From Neckera pumila (lineage: Eukaryota > Streptophyta > Bryopsida > Hypnales > Neckeraceae): a stretch of DNA of 64,000 nt. Shown here piece after piece: positions 22,640 to 34,938 of this stretch. Positions within the stretch are counted from its first letter, which is position 1, and each line of letters begins with the position of its first letter. The notes below the pieces were generated by a model. It was not told the origin of the DNA. It saw nothing but the letters and a program-made list of their open reading frames with translations, and did no database searches. The stretch lies in NCBI GenBank assembly GCA_963969595.1, contig OZ018410.1:37243413-37307412 (forward strand), written 5' to 3'. A program made the position numbers and the translations under genes.

Positions 22640-23735
22640 TAATAAAGACAATTTTTTTTTAATCAAGATCTACATGTTTCAAATAGGATGGAGTTTTCTC
22701 AATTTAAAAAATCATATTTTAATATATGAATTATAAATTAGCAGGCAATAGATTGTTGAGTAAGAAAAAAATATAAAAGTGCATGACTTATATTGATTTC
22801 ATCACCATTAACTGATTTAAATTATTACCAATGAGCCATGTACCATTACCAAAACAAAAATAAAAGTAAAATATTTAAAAAAAAATTTAAATCATAAAAG
22901 TTTTAAAATTCAGTATTTTTTACATCATAAGTCCAAAAGTCACAAAATAAATTCTGCACACCACTCTTTGCAAAGAGCTTTTCAATAATATCATGAACAT
23001 GACCAGGAAGTACATGATCTTTTACTTTTTCATAAATTTAAAAAAACATAAATCAAGAACTCTAAATTAAAACTAAAACTAAAATTAAAAATAATAAAAT
23101 TAAAAACTGATCATTAATAAATATATGTAAATATAATGAAATAAAAAGAGCCATTAATGAATGAAGTTGTAGAAGACCAAATATAAATAGATGATAAAAT
23201 GAGTTGATTCTAAAAATATTTGATGCACAAAAAATTTTGAATTTGAAAACAAAAATCATATTTAGTTTCTAAAAATACATATATATTCAAGTTGTTATTA
23301 AAATACTATATTATAAGCATCACTCACAATTCTTGTAGTATAAACTCAAATAGAAGCCTAATGGTTGAAAGAGACCTAAAATCTTAGGTTTACATCCATC
23401 CCAGATCTTGGACAGCTAAGGACCACTTAGACAACTAGAAATTCAATCAAGACTTGAACCAAATACTTTAACTTTGATTGTCTGTTCGGAACTAACATCA
23501 AAAGTTGACAAGATGACAAGACCAAGTTACAACCACAAAACTCTCAAAAGTCCAGAATTTTGAGTCTATATGAACAAATTGTTTTATTCATTTGGCTACT
23601 TCCCATCAATTCAAGGACATAAGGATTAACAAGTTCTATGCATGTAAGTATATTTACTCGTTTTAATACACTTTCCATAGCTATTTTATCAAACCAATCA
23701 AAAATGTTCTTTTTGAATGTAAAATAAAAAAATTA
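22640..23735. other. Gene-free, extremely AT-rich stretch
   Basis: No gene or bounded repeat is supported. The open frames are chance translations of A/T runs. Confidence 0.45.
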
Positions 23736-23739
23736 AGGT

Positions 23740-24719
23740 TTAAATTGTTGTTTGGTGCAAAAAGGGTTGCATCCAAGAATAAAAGTTGATCTTGGGAATT
23801 TAATGCATCAAATACTCTTCTCAAGATTGAGAAGACATGGTGTTGTAGTTCTCCAAAAGGATTCAAAAAATCAATTTCATGCAATAGCAACCACCATCGA
23901 CCGCTTTGGAACATATCCACAATATCCCAACTACTCATCCAATGTATGCAACGCCAATGGATAGTAATCATGATAAGTATTGCCATCACCTTTAATGAAA
24001 TAACATCGCTGAATGCAAGACGAGATCAACTCATAGTATGCATTATTGCACAATTATACAAGAGGAATGCATGCAGCTTGTAAAAAGAATGAAGACTTTG
24101 TTTCTTCAGTCTCCAACTCCATCCATTCATTTGCATCAATCCTCAAAGACATCAATTCATTTAGAGAATGTTTTGCCACAAATACAACATTTATAAGCCT
24201 ATAGTTTGCTTGTTAAAGTGTAAAAGCTTGCTTGGTTATCATACTAGACATGCTGTCAATTGTTAAGAGAACTTTGACATTATTTATATCTCTCATCACG
24301 TGATAGCGATACTGCACATCCAAAACAATTAGTATTAATTGCAACCAACTACAGTTAAGTATACAAAATTGCATGTACATTGCAATACAATATAGGCTCT
24401 TTAATGAAAATAACCACAACTCAAATATTTTGTATATCAAAAATTAATTTATGCTTTAAAAATAATACATCTTTTATGAAACCTCGTCATTAGTTATTGC
24501 ATCCAATTGTTTAAGATTCATGTTAGTGAGCACTTCTCTCAACAATTCTTCATCCTTTGATTTTCCACCTCCATATAAGTAAGTAAGTTTGCTTTGAAAC
24601 TCGTTAGATACATCATTACAAACGGTAGCTTTTTCAATACCTCCAACTCCACATAAGCCTACTACATGCATCCCATATAATGAAGATAATTTTGATTGCT
24701 TGATCCTTTCTTGTATCAC
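23740..24719 (-). pseudogene. Broken NB-ARC (NBS-LRR-type) resistance gene fragment
   Basis: On the minus strand, 24719-24474 encodes YGMHVVGLCGVGGIEKATVC followed by NDVSNEFQSKL and ELLREVLTNM. This is the NB-ARC P-loop region with the usual GIGKTT changed to GIEKAT, so the Walker A lysine position is disturbed. Further on, in other frames, come VKVLLTIDSMSS (kinase-2-like, about 24280), a stretch NEWMELETEETKSSFFLQAA (about 24110) that fits the region before the winged helix, and VFDALNSQDQLLFLDATLF (about 23820), which fits the winged-helix subdomain. The pieces are in the right order but separated by stops and frame changes. In intact family members this ATPase switches an immune receptor; this copy looks dead. 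Confidence 0.65.
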
Positions 24720-24807
24720 CTAATAGTTAATCAAGATAAGTAGAAATGGATCAGAATTAAAGAATTATTTCTTCTCAAAACCTCACTTCCTCCAACTTCA
24801 AGTTGCA

Positions 24808-24880
24808 CTTCAAGGCATTTGTTGAGCCAATTAATTACAAGGCATTTGTTGAGCCAATTAATTACAAGGCATTTGCCCAA
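24808..24880 (+). repeat. 30-bp tandem duplication upstream of the NB-ARC relic
   Basis: The unit AAGGCATTTGTTGAGCCAAT plus TAATTAC occurs twice and begins a third time (AAGGCATTTGCCCAATT). Confidence 0.85.
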
Positions 24881-24964
24881 TTTCACATCAATCCTTTCAT
24901 CACATTCTATCCAAATTTGCCATAGGGAGAACCATATTGTTATGGTTATGTACATCCACCTCAC

Positions 24965-27175
24965 TATATAGTAATGTCTATTGTTTAATGTCTATTATTT
25001 ATTGTTTAATGTTTAATTGTCAATAAAATGGAATTCCAAAAATAAGTTTTTAGATAAATAAAATATCACTTTTGAGTGGATTAAATCATTAAATGACATG
25101 GAATCCAATTCATCATTATTATTTGAAGATTTTAAAAATCAATAGCTATAGAAAAATTGAATGCAAACGTATCATTAGCCTTATGTTTTTAAGTATCTTG
25201 AACAATAAGATTTTAGATGATTTTTTAGATAAGTGGTTAGTAAGTGAATTACTATATCAAAAATACAAAAAAAAAAAAAATTGACTATACTATGCATTGT
25301 CAATATTACAAATTTGATATAATAATAATTTTAGACTAATTTTATAATGAAACTCGTTAATTTCAAAAAAAGAATTCAATTTTTTAATTGTATTTATGAG
25401 CATTGAGTTTCAAAAAAATGTTGTTAATCTATTTACTCCTACCTTGCATTTTAATTTCAAATCTTCTTTAAATAATAGTTTATGCCAATGAATATTATGC
25501 ATTCCTAGATTGATGTAACATTCAAAAAAAATCTTTAATTCAAGCTATTCTATAATTTTCCTTATAAAATTTTATTAAGACCTTTATGTGGAAAAAAATT
25601 AAAAGCTAACAAAATGATTGATTGAAAAAATCATTGCCAAAATTGTTTTTTGTTTGAAAAATTTAGAAGTCGAGATGTAGAATATAAATATATATTTATC
25701 TCGTATTAAATCACAATTTTTTTTTCTTTATGAAGTCTTAAATGAGTCCAAATTAAAAACACAAAAATCTCATTGAATTTATATTATTTCATCTTTGCAA
25801 ATTTCTTGAATACAATTTAAAAATCTTTGCAAGGAGGTTAGTTGCAAATTCAAATTATTGTAGTAGTTTGAGTATCACTGATAGTTCAAAGTCTTATTGT
25901 TAAGGTTTGGTCTACGTTCATAGGATTGTATTCCAGTTATAGGATCCTATCGCACAATTTTAGGTTTACAAACCACGATGATAGGATACAAGTCTCTACA
26001 AATTTAGGTGTGGTCTTAGGATCAATATTTGACGCAATACAAAATTGTTAGGTATTGTAAGTGCTACACAAATAGGCTTAGAAAAAGAGCAATGATAGAA
26101 TAAAATTGACCTACACATAAATCAAAAGCAATAATTAAGGAACTATATGTGTATATTATTTTAAATACTATCTAATTGATGATAGTGATAGTGTATACAT
26201 TTGCATGACAAATTGACCAAACTTGAATTATTATCTGAAATAATTGTCTTGAATCAATAAAACACTAGACAGGATTGAAACAACATTCATCTTATCAATA
26301 ACATCGGTAGTAGATTGAGCAAGTAAACTTGAGTGCAAGAGTGTAATAAAACCTAAAATGAGGCATGTATAATTCTAAACTGTAGTTTTACTTGAAAAAT
26401 GACATTACACCTAACGACAAACTATTTCACAAACTAATTCTTATTGAAAAAACTCTATACTAGTGGTCCTAAGTTTTATTGGATAATGCAAAACCTAAAC
26501 TAGACGTATTGGATATTGAAATCTTGTTTGAAGATCAAAAATCAATTGGACATAGCAAAATTTCTAGACTTAAAACAATATTACATAACTTAAACTACAA
26601 TTTTAATAGACACCTATTTGATACAATAATAAAGTTTTTTCACATACTGATAATATTTAAATATGAAAATGCATAAAGAATAATATCTATTATTTTAAAG
26701 ATTAGATGCAATATCAAATGCTACACAAATTTCTTTAAACTAATTCATCTTTTTGGGACATATTTGTTTAAATTTTTGAACTTTTTCAGCCTAAATTTTG
26801 TATAAATGTACTATACAAATTGAAAATTTTATCATAAATTAATAAAAAAAAAGAGTTAGAAATTCAAAATATAAGAAGAACTTTAAAACTAATTTTATAA
26901 TAAATTAAAATTTTCCTTATTTATAATCTTTGTAATATTATTATTTATAAAAATTATTTGAAGAATGTATTAGAACATTGCATTTAAAATTGAATGCATT
27001 ATTTGTAAAAAAAATTGATAAATTTTTTAAATGAATATTTTAATTTTAATTTTAATTACTTAATAGTTACAATAGTAGAAATTAATTATTTTTTATTTTT
27101 TCAGTATAATCTTGAATTCAATGAAAAAAAAATTATTTTTATCCAAAAATCAATTGAATTAGAGTGCCCCATGTC
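24965..27175. other. Gene-free, extremely AT-rich stretch
   Basis: No coding, RNA or bounded mobile feature can be supported. Long A and T runs dominate. Confidence 0.45.
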
Positions 27176-27420
27176 AATGCCACAACCAAAATAAAAACAG
27201 AAGTTATTTTTTTAGTTTTTTAGTTCATAAATTTTTTAGTTCAACAACTTTCACACCTTAGGTCCAATACAAAGCTCGTGCATCCCTCCTTGTAGGGAGC
27301 TTTCTCATAGTAATTACCAAGAATGCAATTAATGGACGCATGGTTTGGAGATCTCACCGTCATAAACAAAACAAAGAAAAAACCTAACTTAAGTTATAGA
27401 TATTTTTATTTTTAAAAGAA
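27175..27420 (+). repeat. Diverged relic of repeat family F
   Basis: The landmark order matches 45428-45850: ATGCCACAACCAAAATAAAA, TAGTTCATAAATT, CAACTTTCACACC, a GTGCATCCCTCCTTG block, ACCAAGAATGC, GGTTTGGAGATCTCACCGTC, then AAACAAAACAAAG. A short second piece with ATGCCACAATAAAAATAAAA lies near 27570. Confidence 0.5.
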
Positions 27421-27944
27421 ATAAAAAATATTATAGTAAATTTAAAAAAAACTCAAACTTTATCTTTATTTGATAGTAATTTAAAAATATTGCAAGGTGA
27501 ATCATTTGTTTATTGCTAAATTCAATACATATCAAATGTTATAAAATTATACATACTGATTTGCCCTATGCCAATGCCACAATAAAAATAAAAATAAGAG
27601 TAAATTTCAAAATATTTTTAGAATTTGTTTCACCTGTCAATTGTCAATTTTTTCTTAGAATATATAAAAAAGCAAATTCAAATTTACTCATAAAGCAAAT
27701 GCCTATGTATTAATTTGGAAAGTTTCTTTAAAACATTTTTAGAATATAAAATATCATGAGCTTAAAATATTATTTTTAATTAAACATATAATAATTTAAA
27801 TTGTATATTTAAAGTGGCATACTAATATACAATTAATGAAAGATGATAAAAAAAAACAATATCACAAATCACTATATTTAATCTATTTTTATAAATGCAT
27901 AATATAGGTAAAGAAAGTATCCACAAAATCAGTTATAGTATATA

Positions 27945-28660
27945 TTGATCTACGAACATTACAAATATTTCGTGTATTTGAAAAAAAAAAATGATACAAA
28001 CACTCTTTTCAAAAAATTTATAGGAAAAAATAATTTTAAGGTTTGGTTTTCCAATAAAATTAGTATGTTATGTGGTGGTAGATGTCCACATTTTGTAAAT
28101 GGCACTACTACTAAATTGACAAAAATATATTTTATTGAACATAAGAAAACTAGTCCCTATCACCCAAGGACAAATGACCAAATAGAAAAAATTAATGGAA
28201 TTTTATATAAGATAAGTATAAAAAAAGCGTGCAAGGATCTAAATTATAGATTGAGACACTAGAATCCTTGATGCTCAATAGCCTATAGAACTACCCATAA
28301 AGTGACAATAAAAAATAACCCATTCCAATTGATTTATGGTTAAGAGGAGATTTTATATACAATATTGAAAATCTAGTCCTTTCAATTTTCCATTGAAAAT
28401 AGACTTAGAGTCGAAGAGTCTATAAAAAAATGTTAAAAAATCAAGTGAACAAAATAAAAACCAAAATGATTTACACCCAAACAATTCAATACTTTTATTT
28501 GGCAATCAATTTGAAAGTTTCCTAACAAATTCAAATGAGATGTTTAAAAATCTTATAGACTTTTGAAAACCTACTATAATGGATTGATTGAATTGCAAGA
28601 CTTTGAAGTGTTATACATTTAACCTCTACTATAATGCATATTGCCTTAAATCATATTTGT
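27945..28660 (+). pseudogene. Ty3/gypsy-type integrase relic
   Basis: The frame 27945-28262 contains FKVWFSNKISMLCGGRCPHF followed by VNGTTTKLTKIYFIEHKKTS and PYHPRTNDQIEKINGIL. This is the integrase core segment before and including the H-x-x-TSPYHPQ-x-N-G-Q-x-E-x-x-N region of Ty3/gypsy polyproteins. The catalytic glutamate of Q-x-E is present. After a stop, AYRTTHK and NPFQLIYG follow in the same order as in intact elements. Stops and frame changes leave it non-functional. No LTRs, reverse transcriptase or RNase H were found nearby. Confidence 0.7.
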
Positions 28661-28664
28661 CTTG

Positions 28665-31600
28665 AAGAAATGTTATAGATTAAGTAGGGACAAAATTATA
28701 ACTAACTAATTAAAGTTAACACATTGCGTATACTAAGTGAATAAAAAATAAATTTTAAGGAGTTTTAAAGAAATTTATAATAAAATATTAAAAAATTCTA
28801 AAGATTTTTTATCTCAATAAACTAACAACTGAATTTTATAGGATTGATAGATTATTTTATAGTATATTGAAGAAGAAAGGTTCAATCATTAGGAATTTAG
28901 AAGTTAAATATTCAACTAAATGGAACTTTTGTAGCCAAATTACCTCCAATAAATCTATGGGCAAAATTGAAAAATTGTTTAACACACACACGCAACCACA
29001 AAAAATCACCACAAACAATCAGTCACAAGTACAGACAAATTAAATCCAATCATTAGATTTATCTCATAGTCCATTCAAAAAACACAAGATTTGCCCCTTC
29101 TGCATTCATTGCGCCGTCGCCATGAAAACTGCCTTTTGAACATTTGGATTTCAAATCCTCACTTTCCTTGAGCTACGAATTATACCACAACTGCCAGGCA
29201 TGATAATTTATGCATGAAAATTTATTGATGAAAGCAAGATGCATCCCTACCCAAAATGCATAATTGCCATTACTTTTGACAATCGGGTGCCAATACGTGC
29301 CATTGTGCTAGATCTTCAATTTTAAGTATAACTCAAGGCGGTATGGATCAAATCTATTCATATCTATTAACATTTCATGTTGCTTACATATGGCTACAAG
29401 AAAGTTACACCAAAAGGCAGCTCAAAAACAAACCGGATCCACATAGGTAATGCATTTTTCATGGAATTCAAAATATGTCTCCGTGCACTATTCCAGGGTA
29501 CTGAATTGACCAATTATTAGCCGTCAATTATCAATAAACAACTAGATTGCATTTTCACTTTGAAGCTAAATTAGACTAAAAATTGAAAATTTGGCACGTC
29601 TAAAAGATTCTTAAAGAATGATGAAAATAAAAATAAGAAGGAAAATAAAAATTAAGACATTTATAAACTTTAAAAGTGCTAAAAGTCCATATATTAGACA
29701 ATGATCATAATATTTTAGTTCAAATTTTCTATAAATTTCCTATCGCTCTTCATTCCATTATTTAAATCCAAAAGTGAAAATATAATGTAAAGAAAAAGAA
29801 CAATTAGACTAAAAACACTATGATGATTGCAGTAAATTTTAATTGAATAATTACTAAGATGTTTAATCATTAGAAAAGGAAGTTGATTATGGATTGTCAT
29901 ATCAAGTTGCATAATATATTTTTTTCATATTTCAAAAGTTCAGATTCGGAAAATGCCGATAAACTGCTAAATTCGATCATTAGGCATTAGTCTAATACGG
30001 TAACAACATTTTTTCATCAATAGCATTTGGATTGGACATTGTATTATAGAAAATAATAAGAGCATTTAATCATTAATTGAAGACTTGGCCAACAATTCCC
30101 TTATAAATATATAAATGAAAATGACAATGGTACAAGGCACATTAGTTCTTATTAGTTTTTTTTATATCATCTTTAATTGAATTTATGTTTGTAGGTCATA
30201 TTCAAATTTTGTATATAGACATTTAAAGACTTCATATTCAAATATCAAATATAAATTATTATATATTTAATTTTTAATAATATATTTAATTTTTAATTAT
30301 ATTTTAAGTCAATAATATTGCATATCTTTAGTATGTTTTCAATATTTTTAGTATTATTGAAAATACACTACAATTCGATTTATAATAATTTTTTGATTAT
30401 TTTTCAAAAACTTGTATATTAATAAATTTATTGCAATTCAAATTTCTTGTAAAATCAAAGATAATCATCATCTTTATATTTTATTGTACCAATATTTTAT
30501 ACAAAGAAGAAATAAAACAATCTCATTCATTCATTGTTTAAAAATAATGTTATTAAAAAAAGATTAATCCTAAAGATTTTATGGTGTTTTCAGGACCTAA
30601 ACTACTTAAACTAGAGATGAAGACCAAAAAGTCCATTCTTCACTTGGACCTTCCCAAAGGAGTCAATTTTCCACCAAATTTAGAACAAATTATATATTCT
30701 AAAAGCTGAGGACATAGGAAGAAATGTATTAAAATTTGAAGTGAAAAAATTGCCCTACCATCCTTTAATATTTGCCAAAAACAATTTTACACTTATAATT
30801 CATAAGAAATTTGCCATGCTCTTCAACATCAATAATATTGTTTTGCCTCTAAGTTGCTCTTTAGAATTTGAAAGTGCTTCAAAATAAGCGAGCGCCTTGT
30901 AGATTGATAATAAATTGGTTTTAAATTGGTAGAACATTGTAGGTGGATTTATAACAATCTTTGGAGCCTTTTAACTATGATTTTCATTTATTATTTTTAA
31001 ATTTTTTTCTATTGCTTCTCTTTGTTTGATATGCCTCATAATTTAACACCTTTTGTCTTTCTTTCATTGCTTTTAAAATGTATAGTTAGTTGTAAAATTT
31101 GGTGAAGTACTGACTATGTGAAGAAGCGTCTCAATGAGGAATGGATCTTTTAGTCCCCGACTCTATTTTTTATACAAGAAGGTCAAGAAAATAAATTTTT
31201 TTCAAGTTTGTGATGAATTTAATTTTGGAATATTTAAATTACTTATTCAAGTAAATTTTTTTTTAAACTATAAGTAAAAGTGCCCACAAATTGCAAGATT
31301 ATAATCTCCAAACTTCAAAATTAATTTTATTCTTGCATTTTTTAATCAAAATTTTTTATTTTAATAAATTTTGTAAATTTTTTATTTATATATATTCAAT
31401 AACCTATTGAGATTGAAATCATATTGAAAAATGAGTAACTAGAGGGAAAGAATAGCTAAAAAATCCTTACTTTTTTTTAAGAAAATTAAGTAGAAGAAGG
31501 TATAAGATGAAACAGAGATATTCAATTACTTATAGCTATTGTAAAATGTTTATACTAATGGTAAAAATGTTCTAATAGAAAAGATGTATCTTATTTTTAA

Positions 31601-31685
31601 TTTACAATTGAGTTCTTTGAAAAAAACTTTAACATCATTTTTGCTTTCATTGGGCCCCCAAAACAAAAGTGTCATAACCTCTTAC
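28665..31685. other. Gene-free AT-rich stretch
   Basis: I see no supportable gene. Some of this may be the decayed remainder of the gypsy element, but no landmark is left. Confidence 0.4.
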
Positions 31686-31689
31686 CTTA

Positions 31690-32576
31690 TTAACCCCTCA
31701 AATACCGAGGCCTTTTTTTTGCCAAAAAACACTAAAAATTGTCATTTCTATAGCCAAAAGTAAAAAAAACTGAAAAAGTTTTTTTTTCATTCAAATCTAA
31801 CCATAGGATCTTACACCTAATTAGTATGAGAGTGTGTGGAAAAAATTTCAGGATTTTTGACCGCACAGATTGCAAGATATCTGTGTTTACAGTGAAGAAA
31901 ACAAGTTTTTCATCACATTGCGGGACTAGTATTTTTGACTTTGTACATTTTTAACTTAAAATTTTTGCACTACAAAGTTTTGAGCTTTAAATCTTTGTAG
32001 TGGAGAATTGAGTTGAGAGTCTAGAAATAAAAAGCAAAAACAAAAACAACTTAATTACCATTCTTTAAAAAATTGTTAAGTAGAAGTAGTAACGAGATAG
32101 AAGGAAAATCTAAAATATTCATATATTTTAGATAGAATTAAAATGCACTAATTCCAATGGTGAGATTGTTCCAGCAAGTAATATAAACCATGAGAAAAAA
32201 AAAATGAAAAATTTGAAAAATTGCATTCAGAAATGCATCCTAGAAGTTATTTTTTTCAAAAAGATGCTCCAATTGCCCAAGAAACAAGAATGTCCATAAC
32301 TTTCTCATAAAAAATCCAAATGAAATGAATGAAAGCTTTCCAAATGGGCAAAAATATAATCTATGAGGAAAAAAATAAAATAAAAAATTTCAAATTTTTG
32401 TGCTTTCTTTTTGCTACCCGCCGTCCCCTGTTTTGAGCTTATTTGGTCATAATTTTTTTTCCCGGGCATCGGTTGTAAAAAAATTTATATTTCTACAAAG
32501 CTTATCACTTTTCCCGTAGGTATCTGCCCGAAATCCCAAATGTCCGCCGAACCAACAATGGTCCTTTAGGGGTTAA
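31690..32576 (-). mobile_element. TTAA-flanked element E3
   Basis: TTAA lies at 31690-31693 and 32573-32576. The left end is CCCCTCAAATACCGAGGCC; the right end, reversed, is CCCCTAAAGGACCATTGTTG. The left side (CCAAAAAACACTAAAAATTG, then TCATTTCTATAGCC) matches the reversed right side of E1 and the left side of E4, so the element is in the opposite orientation to E1. It is about 890 bp, non-coding. Confidence 0.75.
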
Positions 32577-32599
32577 TTGGAGTTGAACTATTCAAGCTA

Positions 32600-33387
32600 A
32601 TTAATTGGAGTTGAACATTTCAAATCTATTTGTCTACATATGCGTAAGTCCAACCAAATAAAAGTCTTGGAAAAAAACTTATTGCCAAAATTTGCAATAG
32701 GAATTAAAAAAAAAAATTATATTTTGAAATAGTTAGTCAAATGTTATGAAACAAAGCTTTACATGTAAAGCATAGTGATTGGGAGCTATTCTACATGCTT
32801 AATGTAAAACTAAAAAATACTAAATCATTAGAATTTGCTTTAATTTACAAAAGAATAAAAATGGATTCCTTAGGAGTTAAACTATTGAAACAATGACAAC
32901 AATTTCAACCTACTTTCCAAATTTGTATTATGCTTGAAAATCACTCCAAAATGATTCAAATCAAATGTCACTTAAGAAACATAAAAGAAGACAAATCTAT
33001 CATTTACTTAGAAGTGATTAACTGTAAAAGAAATATTTTTAAGGCATTCAATTCGTTTTTTTAGAATATAAATAGACCAGATAACTCCATTGCAACAAAA
33101 TAAACATTCCATATTGAGCATAAGAAACATCCAAGGATATTTTTGCAACATTTTTGCAATATTCAATGAAAGTTGAATTTCTAGGACATAATCAAGTTAC
33201 ATTATATAAGTCCATATAGTTAAACTAATACAATGATCTCCAATTGGTCTTCATTTGTTTTCATGGGAGCACTAAATATATTCTTCTTATTCTTCCGTTT
33301 TCCATATATAACCAAATTGCATTCAAAATTAATTAAGATCACATTGTATATTAAAAAGCATGGGTCTTCAAAACACTATTACAAACG
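32600..33387. other. Gene-free AT-rich stretch
   Basis: Nothing supportable was seen. Confidence 0.4.
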
Positions 33388-33900
33388 CAAGAATACAACA
33401 AGTTATCCTTTTATATAATCTAAACAAAAGAGTACAAGAAGGTATTCCTTGTGAAACCTAGGGAAGTAAATCTACCTCATCTTCAGGATGAAAGTACTTT
33501 CCTAAATATCTAAGCTCTCTTCTATTTAATCCAAGAATACAATAGGTCATCCCTCTGAATAACTCAAGAAAGTTAGTACAAGAAGGTGTGCTTTCTGAAA
33601 CTCAAGGGAGTTAACTCCACCTCAACTTTGGAATGGAAGTACTTTCCTAAGTACCTGAGCTCCTTTCTATTTAACAAAGACCTTCCTACAACCAGTCCCT
33701 ACAATAAGTGAACAATGTTATAAGAGTCCTTCCTAATTGTCCTAATATTTGCTCAATAGAACATTCGACAGTCCAAAACACTATTAAGACCCCCAAAATA
33801 AACACATATAGTGAGGAATTCTTTTGGTAAGTTAAGGAAGTTAGGCACCTCATCCATTGAAAAGAACATTCCTTCCTACTTCCTCGATACTAGGCTCTCC
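33388..33900 (+). repeat. Diverged tandem repeat of about 145 bp downstream of the zinc-finger gene
   Basis: Two clear units (33388-33535, 33536-33680) share GAGTACAAGAAGG/TAGTACAAGAAGG, GAAAGTACTTTCCTAA/GGAAGTACTTTCCTAA, GAGCTC/AAGCTC and TTCTATTTAA. A third, degraded unit (GAATTCTTTTGGTAAGTTAA, AAGAACATTCCTTCC) extends to about 33900. Confidence 0.7.
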
Positions 33901-34023
33901 TTCAAGGACCACATACACTTCTTGAACAATGTATTGGAAATGGCGGTGTGACATTAGAAAAGGCGGGGAGCAACAACGAGCAAATTCAAATAAATCAATT
34001 AGGGTTTCGTCTCTTGCATTGAT

Positions 34024-34938
34024 TCAAAGTCGGAGCTCCAAGTCCAAGCCTTCATCGCCATCTTCTTGCTCGCCATGGCGATGGAGACTCCCTGCCTCCC
34101 ATCTCCCTCTTGCTTGCACATCTTGCTCAGAAAATGGTGACGAAGGATGACCTCCACTTTGCCGCACAGCAGCAGCACGATGGTAAGGTTTCGCCAGGTT
34201 CTTTTGCATCAGGACATTACCTCCACGACATTGTTGTTGTTGTTGCTGCTGCTGATTCTGATTCTGCTGCGGTTGCGATTGCGATTGCTGTCTTTGTGGA
34301 GTGGAGACAGAGCCTGGTGGAGGAAGCTGGGAGAATAACCACGACAGAGGATCTGAGATGTTATGGCCGGATGACTCTTCCAATTTGGCAGCGGCGTTAC
34401 CTCCATGATTCCAGCCCACGCGATGATGATAGGTCATTTCCGCGGCCTGGATAGGTGCGAAGAAATTCGCTGTGGTTACCAGATGTGTTGCTGCTGAGTC
34501 GGGAGTAACGGCAATTCTTCGATTCGCGTAGCAATTTTCCTTGTAACTTACAGGGCTCGGTGCTGGTGGAGTGCTGCTGAAAAGAGAGCTTCGGAGCTGG
34601 TCGGGAGTGGCAGCTGGATGGCTGCTTGACCTGGAGAGTATGGAATTGGACGCCTGACTACTGTCCCCCCGGCGAGAATGGAAATGATGAGTCCCGATGT
34701 CGTTTGCGAAAGCCCGTTCGCGCCTGTGAATGTTCATGTGACCTCCTAGAGCTTGAGCTGTTCGGAAAACTCGTGGACAGAATGTGCAGTGGTAGGCTTG
34801 TGATGGCCACGAGTGGTTGTATTTGCCATCGGCGGACGGATCGGCATGTTGTTCGTGGCTAGTCGAAGATGACCATGTTGGATATGAGACGACGCTCATC
34901 TCGTGTTCTTGGCCGTCGGCAGTAGTGTGCAGCTGCAT
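34024..34938 (-). CDS. SUPERMAN-like single C2H2 zinc-finger repressor with C-terminal EAR motif
   Basis: Plant-specific transcription factor of the single-QALGGH C2H2 class (SUPERMAN, RABBIT EARS, ZFP10 relatives), nuclear, expected to repress target genes. Uninterrupted 304-residue frame. The finger spans residues 50-71 ([20 protein letters not shown] then IH), with Cys51, Cys54, His67 and His71 and the plant signature QALGGH at 62-67. A basic HRRERA follows. A Gln-rich tract, interrupted by Asn and Ser, lies at about 214-237. The protein ends LDLELRL, an LxLxL EAR motif that recruits TOPLESS-type co-repressors. The intronless structure is typical of the family. The promoter side (above 34938) is gene-free for about 4 kb. 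Which SUPERMAN paralogue it is cannot be decided from the sequence. Confidence 0.92.
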   Translation of the reverse strand: MQLHTTADGQEHEMSVVSYPTWSSSTSHEQHADPSADGKYNHSWPSQAYHCTFCPRVFRTAQALGGHMNIHRRERAFANDIGTHHFHSRRGDSSQASNSILSRSSSHPAATPDQLRSSLFSSTPPAPSPVSYKENCYANRRIAVTPDSAATHLVTTANFFAPIQAAEMTYHHRVGWNHGGNAAAKLEESSGHNISDPLSWLFSQLPPPGSVSTPQRQQSQSQPQQNQNQQQQQQQQCRGGNVLMQKNLAKPYHRAAAVRQSGGHPSSPFSEQDVQARGRWEAGSLHRHGEQEDGDEGLDLELRL

